Part shown: one piece after another, positions 23,335 through 35,594 of the stretch
Layout: the number at the start of each line of letters is the position of its first letter
Numbering within the stretch: the first letter of the stretch is position 1
Source: Lasioglossum baleicum
Taxonomy: Eukaryota > Arthropoda > Insecta > Hymenoptera > Halictidae
Direction: 5' to 3'
Assembly (NCBI RefSeq): GCF_051020765.1
Contig: NW_027469286.1
Span: 62,001 to 126,000, forward strand
DNA: 64,000 nucleotides
Made by a program: the position numbers and the translations under genes
The notes under the pieces: model-generated
Told to the model about the DNA's origin: nothing
The model's input: the letters and a program-made list of their open reading frames with translations, nothing else
Database searches by the model: none

Positions 23335-24757
23335 GTCGAGCAAAACCACGTGCGAGAGGATGCATCCCGCAGGCTAGTCGAGTAAAAACACGTGCTAGAG
23401 GATGCATCCTGCAGGCTAGTCGAGTAAAAACACGAGCGAGAGGATGCATCCCGCAGGCTAGTCGAGTAAAAACACGTGCGAGAGGATGCATCCCGCAGGC
23501 TAGTCGAGTAAAAACACGTGCAAGAGGATGCTTCCCGCAGGCTAGTCGAGTAAAAACACGTGCGAGAGGATGCATCCCGCAGGCTAGTCGAGTAAAAACA
23601 CGTGCGAGAGGATGCTTCCCGCAGGCTAGTCGAGTAAAAACACGTGCGAAAGGATGCATCCCGCAGGCTAGTCGAGCACAAACACGTGCGAGGTTTTGTG
23701 GGATGCGCATGCGCAGGTTTTGTGGGATGCGCATGCGCAGATTTTTTGGGATGCGCATGCGCAGGTTTTTTGGGATGCGCATGGCTAGTCGAGCAAAAAC
23801 ACGTGCGAGAGGATGCATCCCGCAGGCTAGTCGAGTAAAAACACGTGCGAGAGGATGCATCCCGCAGGCTAGTGGAGTAAAAACACGTGCGAGAGGATGC
23901 ATCCCGCAGGCTAGTCGAATAAAAACACGTGCGAGACGATGCATCCCGCAGCCTAGACGAGTAAAAACACGTGCGAGAGGATGCATCCCGCAGGCTAGTC
24001 GAGTAAAAACACGTGCGAGAGGATGCATCCCGCAGGCTAGTCGAGTAAAAACACGTGCGAGAGGATGCATCCCGCAGGCTAGTCGAGCAAAACCACGTGC
24101 GAGAGGATGCATCCCGCAGGCTAGTCGAGTAAAAACACGTGCGAGAGGATGCATCCTGCAGGCAGGTCGAGTAAAAACACGAGCGAGAGGATGCATCCCG
24201 CAGGCTAGTCGAGTAAAAACACGTGCGAGAGGATGCATCCCGCAGGCTAGTCGAGTAAAAACACGTGCAAGAGGATGCTTCCCGCAGGCTAGTCGAGTAA
24301 AAACACGTGCGAGAGGATGCATCCCGCAGGCTAGTCGAGTAAAAACACGTGCGAGAGGATGCTTCCCGCAGGCTAGTCGAGTAAAAACACGTGCGAAAGG
24401 ATGCATCCCGCAGGCTAGTCGAGCACAAACACGTGCGAGGTTTTGTGGGATGCGCATGCGCAGGTTTTGTGGGATGCGCATGCGCAGATTTTTTGGGATG
24501 CGCATGCGCAGGTTTTTTGGGATGCGCATGGCTAGTCGAGCAAAAACACGTGCGAGAGGATGCATCCCGCAGGCTAGTCGAGTAAACACACGTGCGAGAG
24601 GATGCATCCCGCAGGCTAGTGGAGTAAAAACACGTGCGAGAGGATGCATCCCGCAGGAAAGTCGAATAAAAACACGTGCGAGACGATGCATCCCGCAGCC
24701 TAGACGAGTAAAAACACGTGCGAGAGGATGCATCCCGCAGGCTAGTCGAGTAAAAAC
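23335..24757. repeat. 747-bp diverged tandem duplication
   Basis: About 23,335-24,010 corresponds to about 24,082-24,757 at offset 747, starting at the GCAAAACCACG unit. The copies are more diverged than other duplicates: GTGCTAGAGG versus GTGCGAGAGG, GGCTAGTCG versus GGCAGGTCG, GAGTAAAAAC versus GAGTAAACAC, and GGCTAGTCG versus GGAAAGTCG. The doublet was copied again at 28,040-29,462. Confidence 0.85.
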
Positions 24758-27700
24758 ACGTGCGAGGTTTTGTGGGATGCGCATGCGCAGGTTTTTTGGG
24801 ATGCGCATGCCTAGGCGAGCAAAAACACGTGCGAGAGGATGCATCCCGCAGGCTAGTCGAGCAAAAACACGTGCAAAAGGATGCATCCCGCAGGCTGGTC
24901 GAGCAAAAACACGTGCGAGAGGATGCACCCCGCAGGCTAGTCGAGCAAAAACACGTGCGAGAGGATGCATCCCGCAGGCTAGTCGAGTAAAAACACGTGC
25001 GAGGTTTTGTGGGATGCGCATGCGCAGGTTTTTTGGGATGCGCATGCCTAGGCGAGCAAAAACACGTGCGAGAGGATGCATCCCGCAGGCTAGTCGAGCA
25101 AGAACACGTGCGAAAGGATGCATCCCGCAGGCTGGTCGAGCAAAAACACGTGCGAGAGGATGCACCCCGCAGGCTAGTCGAGCAAAAACACGTGCGAGAG
25201 GATGCATCCCGCAGGCTAGTCGAGTAAAAACACGTGCGAGAAGATGCATCCCGCAGGCTAGTCGAGCACAAACACGTGCGAGAGGATGCATCCCGCAGGC
25301 TAGTCGAGCAAAAACACGTGCGAGAGGATGCATCCCGCAGGCTAGTCGAGTAAAAACACGTGCGAAAGGATGCATCCCGCAGGCTAGTCGAGCACAAACA
25401 CGTGCGAGGTTTTGTGGGATGCGCATGCGCAGATTTCTTGGGATGCGCATGCGCAGGTTTTTTGGGATGCGCATGGCTAGTCGAGCAAAAACACGTGCGA
25501 GAGGATGCATCCCGCAGGCTAGTCGAGTAAAAACACTTGCGAGGTTTCGTGGGATGCGCATGCGCAGGTTTCGTGGGATGCGCATGCGCAGGTTTTTTGG
25601 GATGCGCATGGCTAGTCGAGCAAATACACGTGCGAGAGGATGCATCCCGCAGGGTAGTCGAGTAAAAACACGTGCGAGAGGATGCATCCCGCAGGCTAGT
25701 CGAGTAGAAACACGTGCAAGAGGATGCTTCCCGCAGGCTAGTCGAGTAAAAACACGTGCGAGAGGATGCATCCCGCAGGCTAGTCGAGTAAAAACACGTG
25801 CGAGAGGATGCTTCCCGCAGGCTAGTCGAGTAAAAACACGTGCGAGAGGATGCATCCCGCATGCTAGTCGAGTAAAAACACGTGCAAGAGGATGCTTCCC
25901 GCAGGCTAGTCGAGTAAAAACACGTGCGAGAGGATGCATCCCGCAGGCTAGTCGAGCAAAAACACGTGCGAGAGGATGCATCCCGCAGGCTAGTCGAGCA
26001 AAAACACGTGCGAGAGGATGCATCCCGCAGGCTAGTCGAGTAAAAACACGTGCGAGAGGATGCATCCTGCAGGCTAGTCGAGTAAAAACACGTGCGAGAG
26101 GATGCATCCCGCAGGCTAGTCGAGTAAAAACACGTGCAAGAGGATGCTTCCCGCAGGCTAGTCGAGTAAAAACACGTGCGAGAGGATGCATCCCGCAGGC
26201 TAGTCGAGTAAAAACACGTGCGAGAGGATGCGTCCCGCAGGCTAGTCGAGCAAAAACACGTGCGAGAGGATGCATCCCGCAGGCTAGTCGAGCAAAAACA
26301 CGTGCGAGAGGATGCATCCCGCAGGCTAGTCGAGCAAAAACACGTGCGAGAGGATGCATCCCGCAGTCTAGTCGAGCAAAAACACGTGCGAGAGGATGCA
26401 TCCCGCAGGCTAGTCGAGCAAAACCACGTGCGAGAGGATGCATCCCGCAGGCTAGTCGAGTAAAAACACGTGCGAGAGGATGCATCCTGCAGGCTAGTCG
26501 AGTAAAAACACGAGCGAGAGGATGCATCCCGCAGGCTAGTCGAGTAAAAACACGTGCGAGAGGATGCATCCCGCAGGCTAGTCGAGTAAAAACACGTGCA
26601 AGAGGATGCTTCCCGCAGGCTAGTCGAGTAAAAACACGTGCGAGAGGATGCATCCCGCAGGCTAGTCGAGTAAAAACACGTGCGAGAGGATGCTTCCCGC
26701 AGGCTAGTCGAGTAAAAACACGTGCGAAAGGATGCATCCCGCAGGCTAGTCGAGCACAAACACGTGCGAGGTTTTGTGGGATGCGCATGCGCAGGTTTTG
26801 TGGGATGCGCATGCGCAGATTTTTTGGGATGCGCATGCGCAGGTTTTTTGGGATGCGCATGGCTAGTCGAGCAAAAACACGTGCGAGAGGATGCATCCCG
26901 CAGGCTAGTCGAGTAAAAACACGTGCGAGAGGATGCATCCCGCAGGCTAGTGGAGTAAAAACACGTGCGAGAGGATGCATCCCGCAGGCTAGTCGAATAA
27001 AAACACGTGCGAGACGATGCATCCCGCAGCCTAGACGAGTAAAAACACGTGCGAGAGGATGCATCCCGCAGGCTAGTCGAGTAAAAACACGTGCGAGAGG
27101 ATGCATCCCGCAGGCTAGTCGAGTAAAAACACGTGCGAGAGGATGCATCCCGCAGGCTAGTCGAGTAAAAACACGTGCGAGGTTTTGTGGGATGCGCATG
27201 CGCAGGTTTTGTGGGATGCGCATGCGCAGGTTTTTTGGGATGCGCATGTGCAGGTTTTTTGGGATGCGCATGGCTAGTCGAGCAAAAACACGTGCGAGAG
27301 GATGCATCCCGCAGGCTAGTCGAGTGAAAACACGTGCGAGAGGATGCATCCCGCAGGCTAGTCGAGTAAAAACACGTGCGAGGTTTTGTGGGATGCGCAT
27401 ACGCAGGTTTTGTGGGATGCGCATGCGCAGGTTTTTTGGGATGCGCATGCGCAGGTTTTTTGGGATGCGCATGCGCAGGTTTTTTGGGATGCGCATGGCT
27501 AGTCGAGCAAAAACACGTGCGAGAGGATGCATCCCGCAGGGTAGTCGAGTAAAAACACGTGCGAGAGGATGCATCCCGCAGGCTAGTCGAGTAAAAACAC
27601 GTGCGAGAGGATGCATCCCGCAGGCTAGTCGAGTAAAAACACGTGCGAGAGGATGCATCCCGCAGGCTAGTCGAGTAAAAACACGTGCGAGGTTTTGTGG

Positions 27701-30700
27701 GATGCGCATGCGCAGGTTTTGTGGGATGCGCATGCGCAGGTTTTTTGGGATGCGCATGTGCAGGTTTTTTGGGATGCGCATGGCTAGTCGAGCACAAACA
27801 CGTGCGAGAGGATGCATCCCGCAGGCTAGTCGAGTAAAAACACGTGCGAGAGGATGCGTCCCGCAGGCTAGTCGAGCAAAAACACGTGCGAGATGATGCA
27901 TCCCGCAGGCTAGTCGAGCAAAAAACACGTGCGAGAGGATGCATCCCGCAGGCTAGTCGAGCAAAAACACGTGCGAGAGGATGCATCCCGCAGTCTAGTC
28001 GAGCAAAAACACGTGCGAGAGGATGCATCCCGCAGGCTAGTCGAGCAAAACCACGTGCGAGAGGATGCATCCCGCAGGCTAGTCGAGTAAAAACACGTGC
28101 TAGAGGATGCATCCTGCAGGCTAGTCGAGTAAAAACACGAGCGAGAGGATGCATCCCGCAGGCTAGTCGAGTAAAAACACGTGCGAGAGGATGCATCCCG
28201 CAGGCTAGTCGAGTAAAAACACGTGCAAGAGGATGCTTCCCGCAGGCTAGTCGAGTAAAAACACGTGCGAGAGGATGCATCCCGCAGGCTAGTCGAGTAA
28301 AAACACGTGCGAGAGGATGCTTCCCGCAGGCTAGTCGAGTAAAAACACGTGCGAAAGGATGCATCCCGCAGGCTAGTCGAGCACAAACACGTGCGAGGTT
28401 TTGTGGGATGCGCATGCGCAGGTTTTGTGGGATGCGCATGCGCAGATTTTTTGGGATGCGCATGCGCAGGTTTTTTGGGATGCGCATGGCTAGTCGAGCA
28501 AAAACACGTGCGAGAGGATGCATCCCGCAGGCTAGTCGAGTAAAAACACGTGCGAGAGGATGCATCCCGCAGGCTAGTGGAGTAAAAACACGTGCGAGAG
28601 GATGCATCCCGCAGGCTAGTCGAATAAAAACACGTGCGAGACGATGCATCCCGCAGCCTAGACGAGTAAAAACACGTGCGAGAGGATGCATCCCGCAGGC
28701 TAGTCGAGTAAAAACACGTGCGAGAGGATGCATCCCGCAGGCTAGTCGAGTAAAAACACGTGCGAGAGGATGCATCCCGCAGGCTAGTCGAGCAAAACCA
28801 CGTGCGAGAGGATGCATCCCGCAGGCTAGTCGAGTAAAAACACGTGCGAGAGGATGCATCCTGCAGGCAGGTCGAGTAAAAACACGAGCGAGAGGATGCA
28901 TCCCGCAGGCTAGTCGAGTAAAAACACGTGCGAGAGGATGCATCCCGCAGGCTAGTCGAGTAAAAACACGTGCAAGAGGATGCTTCCCGCAGGCTAGTCG
29001 AGTAAAAACACGTGCGAGAGGATGCATCCCGCAGGCTAGTCGAGTAAAAACACGTGCGAGAGGATGCTTCCCGCAGGCTAGTCGAGTAAAAACACGTGCG
29101 AAAGGATGCATCCCGCAGGCTAGTCGAGCACAAACACGTGCGAGGTTTTGTGGGATGCGCATGCGCAGGTTTTGTGGGATGCGCATGCGCAGATTTTTTG
29201 GGATGCGCATGCGCAGGTTTTTTGGGATGCGCATGGCTAGTCGAGCAAAAACACGTGCGAGAGGATGCATCCCGCAGGCTAGTCGAGTAAACACACGTGC
29301 GAGAGGATGCATCCCGCAGGCTAGTGGAGTAAAAACACGTGCGAGAGGATGCATCCCGCAGGAAAGTCGAATAAAAACACGTGCGAGACGATGCATCCCG
29401 CAGCCTAGACGAGTAAAAACACGTGCGAGAGGATGCATCCCGCAGGCTAGTCGAGTAAAAACACGTGCGAGGTTTTGTGGGATGCGCATGCGCAGGTTTT
29501 TTGGGATGCGCATGCCTAGGCGAGCAAAAACACGTGCGAGAGGATGCATCCCGCAGGCTAGTCGAGCAAAAACACGTGCAAAAGGATGCATCCCGCAGGC
29601 TGGTCGAGCAAAAACACGTGCGAGAGGATGCACCCCGCAGGCTAGTCGAGCAAAAACACGTGCGAGAGGATGCATCCCGCAGGCTAGTCGAGTAAAAACA
29701 CGTGCGAGGTTTTGTGGGATGCGCATGCGCAGGTTTTTTGGGATGCGCATGCCTAGGCGAGCAAAAACACGTGCGAGAGGATGCATCCCGCAGGCTAGTC
29801 GAGCAAGAACACGTGCGAAAGGATGCATCCCGCAGGCTGGTCGAGCAAAAACACGTGCGAGAGGATGCACCCCGCAGGCTAGTCGAGCAAAAACACGTGC
29901 GAGAGGATGCATCCCGCAGGCTAGTCGAGTAAAAACACGTGCGAGAAGATGCATCCCGCAGGCTAGTCGAGCACAAACACGTGCGAGAGGATGCATCCCG
30001 CAGTCTAGTCGAGCAAAAACACGTGCGAGAGGATGCATCCCGCAGGCTAGTCGAGTAAAAACACGTGCGAAAGGATGCATCCCGCAGGCTAGTCGAGCAC
30101 AAACACGTGCGAGGTTTTGTGGGATGCGCATGCGCAGATTTCTTGGGATGCGCATGCGCAGGTTTTTTGGGATGCGCATGGCTAGTCGAGCAAAAACACG
30201 TGCGAGAGGATGCATCCCGCAGGCTAGTCGAGTAAAAACACTTGCGAGGTTTCGTGGGATGCGCATGCGCAGGTTTCGTGGGATGCGCATGCGCAGGTTT
30301 TTTGGGATGCGCATGGCTAGTCGAGCAAATACACGTGCGAGAGGATGCATCCCGCAGGGTAGTCGAGTAAAAACACGTGCGAGAGGATGCATCCCGCAGG
30401 CTAGTCGAGTAGAAACACGTGCAAGAGGATGCTTCCCGCAGGCTAGTCGAGTAAAAACACGTGCGAGAGGATGCATCCCGCAGGCTAGTCGAGTAAAAAC
30501 ACGTGCGAGAGGATGCTTCCCGCAGGCTAGTCGAGTAAAAACACGTGCGAGAGGATGCATCCCGCATGCTAGTCGAGTAAAAACACGTGCAAGAGGATGC
30601 TTCCCGCAGGCTAGTCGAGTAAAAACACGTGCGAGAGGATGCATCCCGCAGGCTAGTCGAGCAAAAACACGTGCGAGAGGATGCATCCCGCAGGCTAGTC

Positions 30701-33236
30701 GAGCAAAAACACGTGCGAGAGGATGCATCCCGCAGGCTAGTCGAGTAAAAACACGTGCGAGAGGATGCATCCTGCAGGCTAGTCGAGTAAAAACACGTGC
30801 GAGAGGATGCATCCCGCAGGCTAGTCGAGTAAAAACACGTGCAAGAGGATGCTTCCCGCAGGCTAGTCGAGTAAAAACACGTGCGAGAGGATGCATCCCG
30901 CAGGCTAGTCGAGTAAAAACACGTGCGAGAGGATGCGTCCCGCAGGCTAGTCGAGCAAAAACACGTGCGAGAGGATGCATCCCGCAGGCTAGTCGAGCAA
31001 AAACACGTGCGAGAGGATGCATCCCGCAGGCTAGTCGAGCAAAAACACGTGCGAGAGGATGCATCCCGCAGTCTAGTCGAGCAAAAACACGTGCGAGAGG
31101 ATGCATCCCGCAGGCTAGTCGAGCAAAACCACGTGCGAGAGGATGCATCCCGCAGGCTAGTCGAGTAAAAACACGTGCGAGAGGATGCATCCTGCAGGCT
31201 AGTCGAGTAAAAACACGAGCGAGAGGATGCATCCCGCAGGCTAGTCGAGTAAAAACACGTGCGAGAGGATGCATCCCGCAGGCTAGTCGAGTAAAAACAC
31301 GTGCAAGAGGATGCTTCCCGCAGGCTAGTCGAGTAAAAACACGTGCGAGAGGATGCATCCCGCAGGCTAGTCGAGTAAAAACACGTGCGAGAGGATGCTT
31401 CCCGCAGGCTAGTCGAGTAAAAACACGTGCGAAAGGATGCATCCCGCAGGCTAGTCGAGCACAAACACGTGCGAGGTTTTGTGGGATGCGCATGCGCAGG
31501 TTTTGTGGGATGCGCATGCGCAGATTTTTTGGGATGCGCATGCGCAGGTTTTTTGGGATGCGCATGGCTAGTCGAGCAAAAACACGTGCGAGAGGATGCA
31601 TCCCGCAGGCTAGTCGAGTAAAAACACGTGCGAGAGGATGCATCCCGCAGGCTAGTGGAGTAAAAACACGTGCGAGAGGATGCATCCCGCAGGCTAGTCG
31701 AATAAAAACACGTGCGAGACGATGCATCCCGCAGCCTAGACGAGTAAAAACACGTGCGAGAGGATGCATCCCGCAGGCTAGTCGAGTAAAAACACGTGCG
31801 AGAGGATGCATCCCGCAGGCTAGTCGAGTAAAAACACGTGCGAGAGGATGCATCCCGCAGGCTAGTCGAGTAAAAACACGTGCGAGGTTTTGTGGGATGC
31901 GCATGCGCAGGTTTTGTGGGATGCGCATGCGCAGGTTTTTTGGGATGCGCATGTGCAGGTTTTTTGGGATGCGCATGGCTAGTCGAGCAAAAACACGTGC
32001 GAGAGGATGCATCCCGCAGGCTAGTCGAGTGAAAACACGTGCGAGAGGATGCATCCCGCAGGCTAGTCGAGTAAAAACACGTGCGAGGTTTTGTGGGATG
32101 CGCATACGCAGGTTTTGTGGGATGCGCATGCGCAGGTTTTTTGGGATGCGCATGCGCAGGTTTTTTGGGATGCGCATGCGCAGGTTTTTTGGGATGCGCA
32201 TGGCTAGTCGAGCAAAAACACGTGCGAGAGGATGCATCCCGCAGGGTAGTCGAGTAAAAACACGTGCGAGAGGATGCATCCCGCAGGCTAGTCGAGTAAA
32301 AACACGTGCGAGAGGATGCATCCCGCAGGCTAGTCGAGTAGAAACACGTGCAAGAGGATGCTTCCCGCAGGCTAGTCGAGTAAAAACACGTGCGAGAGGA
32401 TGCATCCCGCAGGCTAGTCGAGTAAAAACACGTGCGAGAGGATGCTTCCCGCAGGCTAGTCGAGTAAAAACACGTGCGAGAGGATGCATCCCGCATGCTA
32501 GTCGAGTAAAAACACGTGCAAGAGGATGCTTCCCGCAGGCTAGTCGAGTAAAAACACGTGCGAGAGGATGCATCCCGCAGGCTAGTCGAGCAAAAACACG
32601 TGCGAGAGGATGCATCCCGCAGGCTAGTCGAGCAAAAACACGTGCGAGAGGATGCATCCCGCAGGCTAGTCGAGTAAAAACACGTGCAAGAGGATGCTTC
32701 CCGCAGGCTAGTCGAGTAAAAACACGTGCGAGAGGATGCATCCCGCAGGCTAGTCGAGTAAAAACACGTGCGAGAGGATGCGTCCCGAAGGCTAGTCGAG
32801 CAAAAACACGTGCGAGAGGATGCATCCCGCAGGCTAGTCGAGCAAAAACACGTGCGAGAGGATGCATCCCGCAGGCTAGTCGAGCAAAAACACGTGCGAG
32901 AGGATGCATCCCGCAGTCTAGTCGAGCAAAAACACGTGCGAGAAGATGCATCCCGCAGGCTAGTCGAGCAAAACCACGTGCGAGAGGATGCATCCCGCAG
33001 GCTAGTCGAGTAAAAACACGTGCGAGAGGATGCATCCCGCAGACTAGTCGAGTAAAAACACGTGCAAGAGGATGCTTCCCGCAGGCTAGTCGAGTAAAAA
33101 CACGTGCGAGAGGATGCATCCCGCAGGCTAGTCGAGTAAAAACACGTGCGAGAGGATGCATCCCGCAGGCTAGTCGAGTAAAAACACGTGCGAGAGGATG
33201 CATCCCGCAGGCTAGTCGAGTAAAAACACGTGCGAG

Positions 33237-33376
33237 GTTTTGTGGGATGCGCATGCGCAGGTTTTGTGGGATGCGCATGCGCAGGTTTTGTGGGATGCGC
33301 ATGCGCAGGTTTTGTGGGATGCGCATGCGCAGGTTTTTTGGGATGCGCATGTGCAGGTTTTTTGGGATGCGCATGG
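33237..33376. repeat. Unit-B block (5 full units plus terminal 20-bp unit)
   Basis: This block is a clear example of the B module. Four GTTTTGTGGG-type 24-bp units are followed by one GTTTTTTGGG unit carrying ATGTGCAG, then the truncated 20-bp terminal unit ending GCATGG; 140 bp = 5 x 24 + 20. The block replaces the 17-bp tail of one A unit and is followed directly by CTAGTCGAGC. Most blocks in the window have 1 to 4 full B units. The first unit is normally TTTTGTGGG, the penultimate one often has GATTTTTTGGG, and the terminal one TTTTTTGGG, so position in the block predicts the B subtype. Confidence 0.95.
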
Positions 33377-33626
33377 CTAGTCGAGCAAAAACACGTGCGA
33401 GAGGATGCATCCCGCAGGCTAGTCGAGTACAAACACGTGCGAGAGGATGCATCCCGCAGGCTAGTCGAGCACAAACACGTGCGAGAGGATGCATCCCGCA
33501 GGCTAGTCGAGCAAAAACACGTGCGAGAGGATGCATCCCGCAGGCTAGTCGAGTAAAAACACGTGCGAAAGGATGCATCCCGCAGGCTAGTCGAGCGCAA
33601 ACACGTGCGAGGTTTTGTGGGATGCG

Positions 33627-33692
33627 CATTGCGCAAATTTTTTGGGATGCGCATGCGCAGGTTTTTTTTTGGGATGCGCATGGCTAGTAGAG
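33627..33692. repeat. X landmark block, copy 7
   Basis: Counterpart of copy 6 at offset 17,604. One B unit is missing directly before it, while the B block at 33,237-33,376 has one B unit more than its counterpart, so the 24-bp loss and gain cancel. Confidence 0.95.
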
Positions 33693-34835
33693 CAAAAACA
33701 CGTGCGAGAGGATGCATCCCGCAGGCTAGTCGAGCAAAAACACGTGCGAGAGGATGCATCCCGCAGGCTAGTCGAGTAAAAACACGTGCGAAAGGATGCA
33801 TCCCGCAGGCTAGTCGAGCACAAACACGTGCGAGGTTTTGTGGGATGCGCATGCGCAGGTTTTGTGGGATGCGCATGCGCAGATTTTTTGGGATGCGCAT
33901 GCGCAGGTTTTTTGGGATGCGCATGGCTAGTCGAGCAAAAACACGTGCGAGAGGATGCATCCCGCAGGCTAGTCGAGTAAAAACACGTGCGAGGTTTTGT
34001 GGGATGCGCATGCGCAGGTTTTTTGGGATGCGCATGCCTAGTCGAGCAAAAACACGTGCGAGAGGATGCATCCCGCAGGCTAGTCGAGTAAAAACACGTG
34101 CGAAAGGATGCATCCCGCAGGCTAGTCGAGCACAAACACGTGCGAGGTTTTGTGGGATGCGCATGCGCAGGTTTTGTGGGATGCGCATGCGCAGATTTTC
34201 TGGGACGCGCATGCGCAGGTTTTTTGGGATGCGCATGGCTAGTCGAGCAAAAACACGTGCGAGAGGATGCATCCCGCAGGCTAGTCGAGTAAAAACACGT
34301 GCGAGGTTTTGTGGGATGCGCATGCGCAGGTTTTTTGGGATGCGCATGCCTAGGCGAGCAAAAACACGTGCGAGAGGATGCATCCCGCAGGCTAGTCGAG
34401 CAAAAACACGTGCGAAAGGATGCATCCCGCAGGCTGGTCGAGCAAAAACACGTGCGAGAGGATGCACCCCGCAGGCTAGTCGAGCAAAAACACGTGCGAG
34501 AGGATGCATCCCGCAGGCTAGTCGAGTAAAAACACGTGCGAGAAGATGCATCCCGCAGGCTAGTCGAGCACAAACACGTGCGAGAGGATGCATCCCGCAG
34601 GCTAGTCGAGCAAAAACACGTGCGAGAGGATGCATCCCGCAGGCTAGTCGAGTAAAAACACGTGCGAAAGGATGCATCCCGCAGGCTAGTCGAGCACAAA
34701 CACGTGCGAGGTTTTGTGGGATGCGCATGCGCAGATTTCTTGGGATGCGCATGCGCAGGTTTTTTGGGATGCGCATGGCTAGTCGAGCAAAAACACGTGC
34801 GAGAGGATGCATCCCGCAGGCTAGTCGAGTAAAAA

Positions 34836-35594
34836 CACTTGCGAGGTTTCGTGGGATGCGCATGCGCAGGTTTCGTGGGATGCGCATGCGCAGGTTTTTT
34901 GGGATGCGCATGGCTAGTCGAGCAAATACACGTGCGAGAGGATGCATCCCGCAGGGTAGTCGAGTAAAAACACGTGCGAGAGGATGCATCCCGCAGGCTA
35001 GTCGAGTAAAAACACGTGCGAGAGGATGCATCCCGCAGGCTAGTCGAGTAGAAACACGTGCAAGAGGATGCTTCCCGCAGGCTAGTCGAGTAAAAACACG
35101 TGCGAGAGGATGCATCCCGCAGGCTAGTCGAGTAAAAACACGTGCGAGAGGATGCTTCCCGCAGGCTAGTCGAGTAAAAACACGTGCGAGAGGATGCATC
35201 CCGCATGCTAGTCGAGTAAAAACACGTGCAAGAGGATGCTTCCCGCAGGCTAGTCGAGTAAAAACACGTGCGAGAGGATGCATCCCGCAGGCTAGTCGAG
35301 CAAAAACACGTGCGAGAGGATGCATCCCGCAGGCTAGTCGAGCAAAAACACGTGCGAGAGGATGCATCCCGCAGGCTAGTCGAGTAAAAACACGTGCGAG
35401 AGGATGCATCCTGCAGGCTAGTCGAGTAAAAACACGTGCGAGAGGATGCATCCCGCAGGCTAGTCGAGTAAAAACACGTGCGAGAGGATGCATCCCGCAG
35501 GCTAGTCGAGTAAAAACACTTGCGAGGTTTCGTGGGATGCGCATGCGCAGGTTTCGTGGGATGCGCATGCGCAGGTTTTTTGGGATGCGCATGG
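34836..35594. repeat. Pair of CACTTG/TTTCG blocks, 681-bp spacing (34,836 and 35,517)
   Basis: The two block starts are 681 bp apart, which equals 14 A units, one 25-bp head and one 68-bp block body. The interval between them contains a full cassette H at 35,040-35,417. Confidence 0.92.

Larger units (their letters stand above)
22850..32335. repeat. 4,705-bp tandem duplication (22,850-27,554 and 27,555-32,259, similarity to about 32,335)
   Basis: Landmarks repeat at exactly +4,705 bp, including the rare six-A unit (23,215-23,220 and 27,920-27,925) and the 237-bp doublet. Few differences were seen between copies: GAGATGATGC near 27,890 and GCAGTCTAG near 30,001 occur only in copy 2. The copies abut, as expected for one unequal exchange. 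Confidence 0.92.

Noticed and set aside
33237..33376. Intrinsic terminators from palindrome plus T run
   Set aside because: The T runs precede GGGATGCGCATG rather than follow a stable hairpin, on either strand, and there is no gene upstream.
33237..33376. The array acting as a transcription-factor sink as an established function
   Set aside because: The motif matches are real but the host is unknown and nothing in the sequence shows binding; it is kept only as a testable inference.
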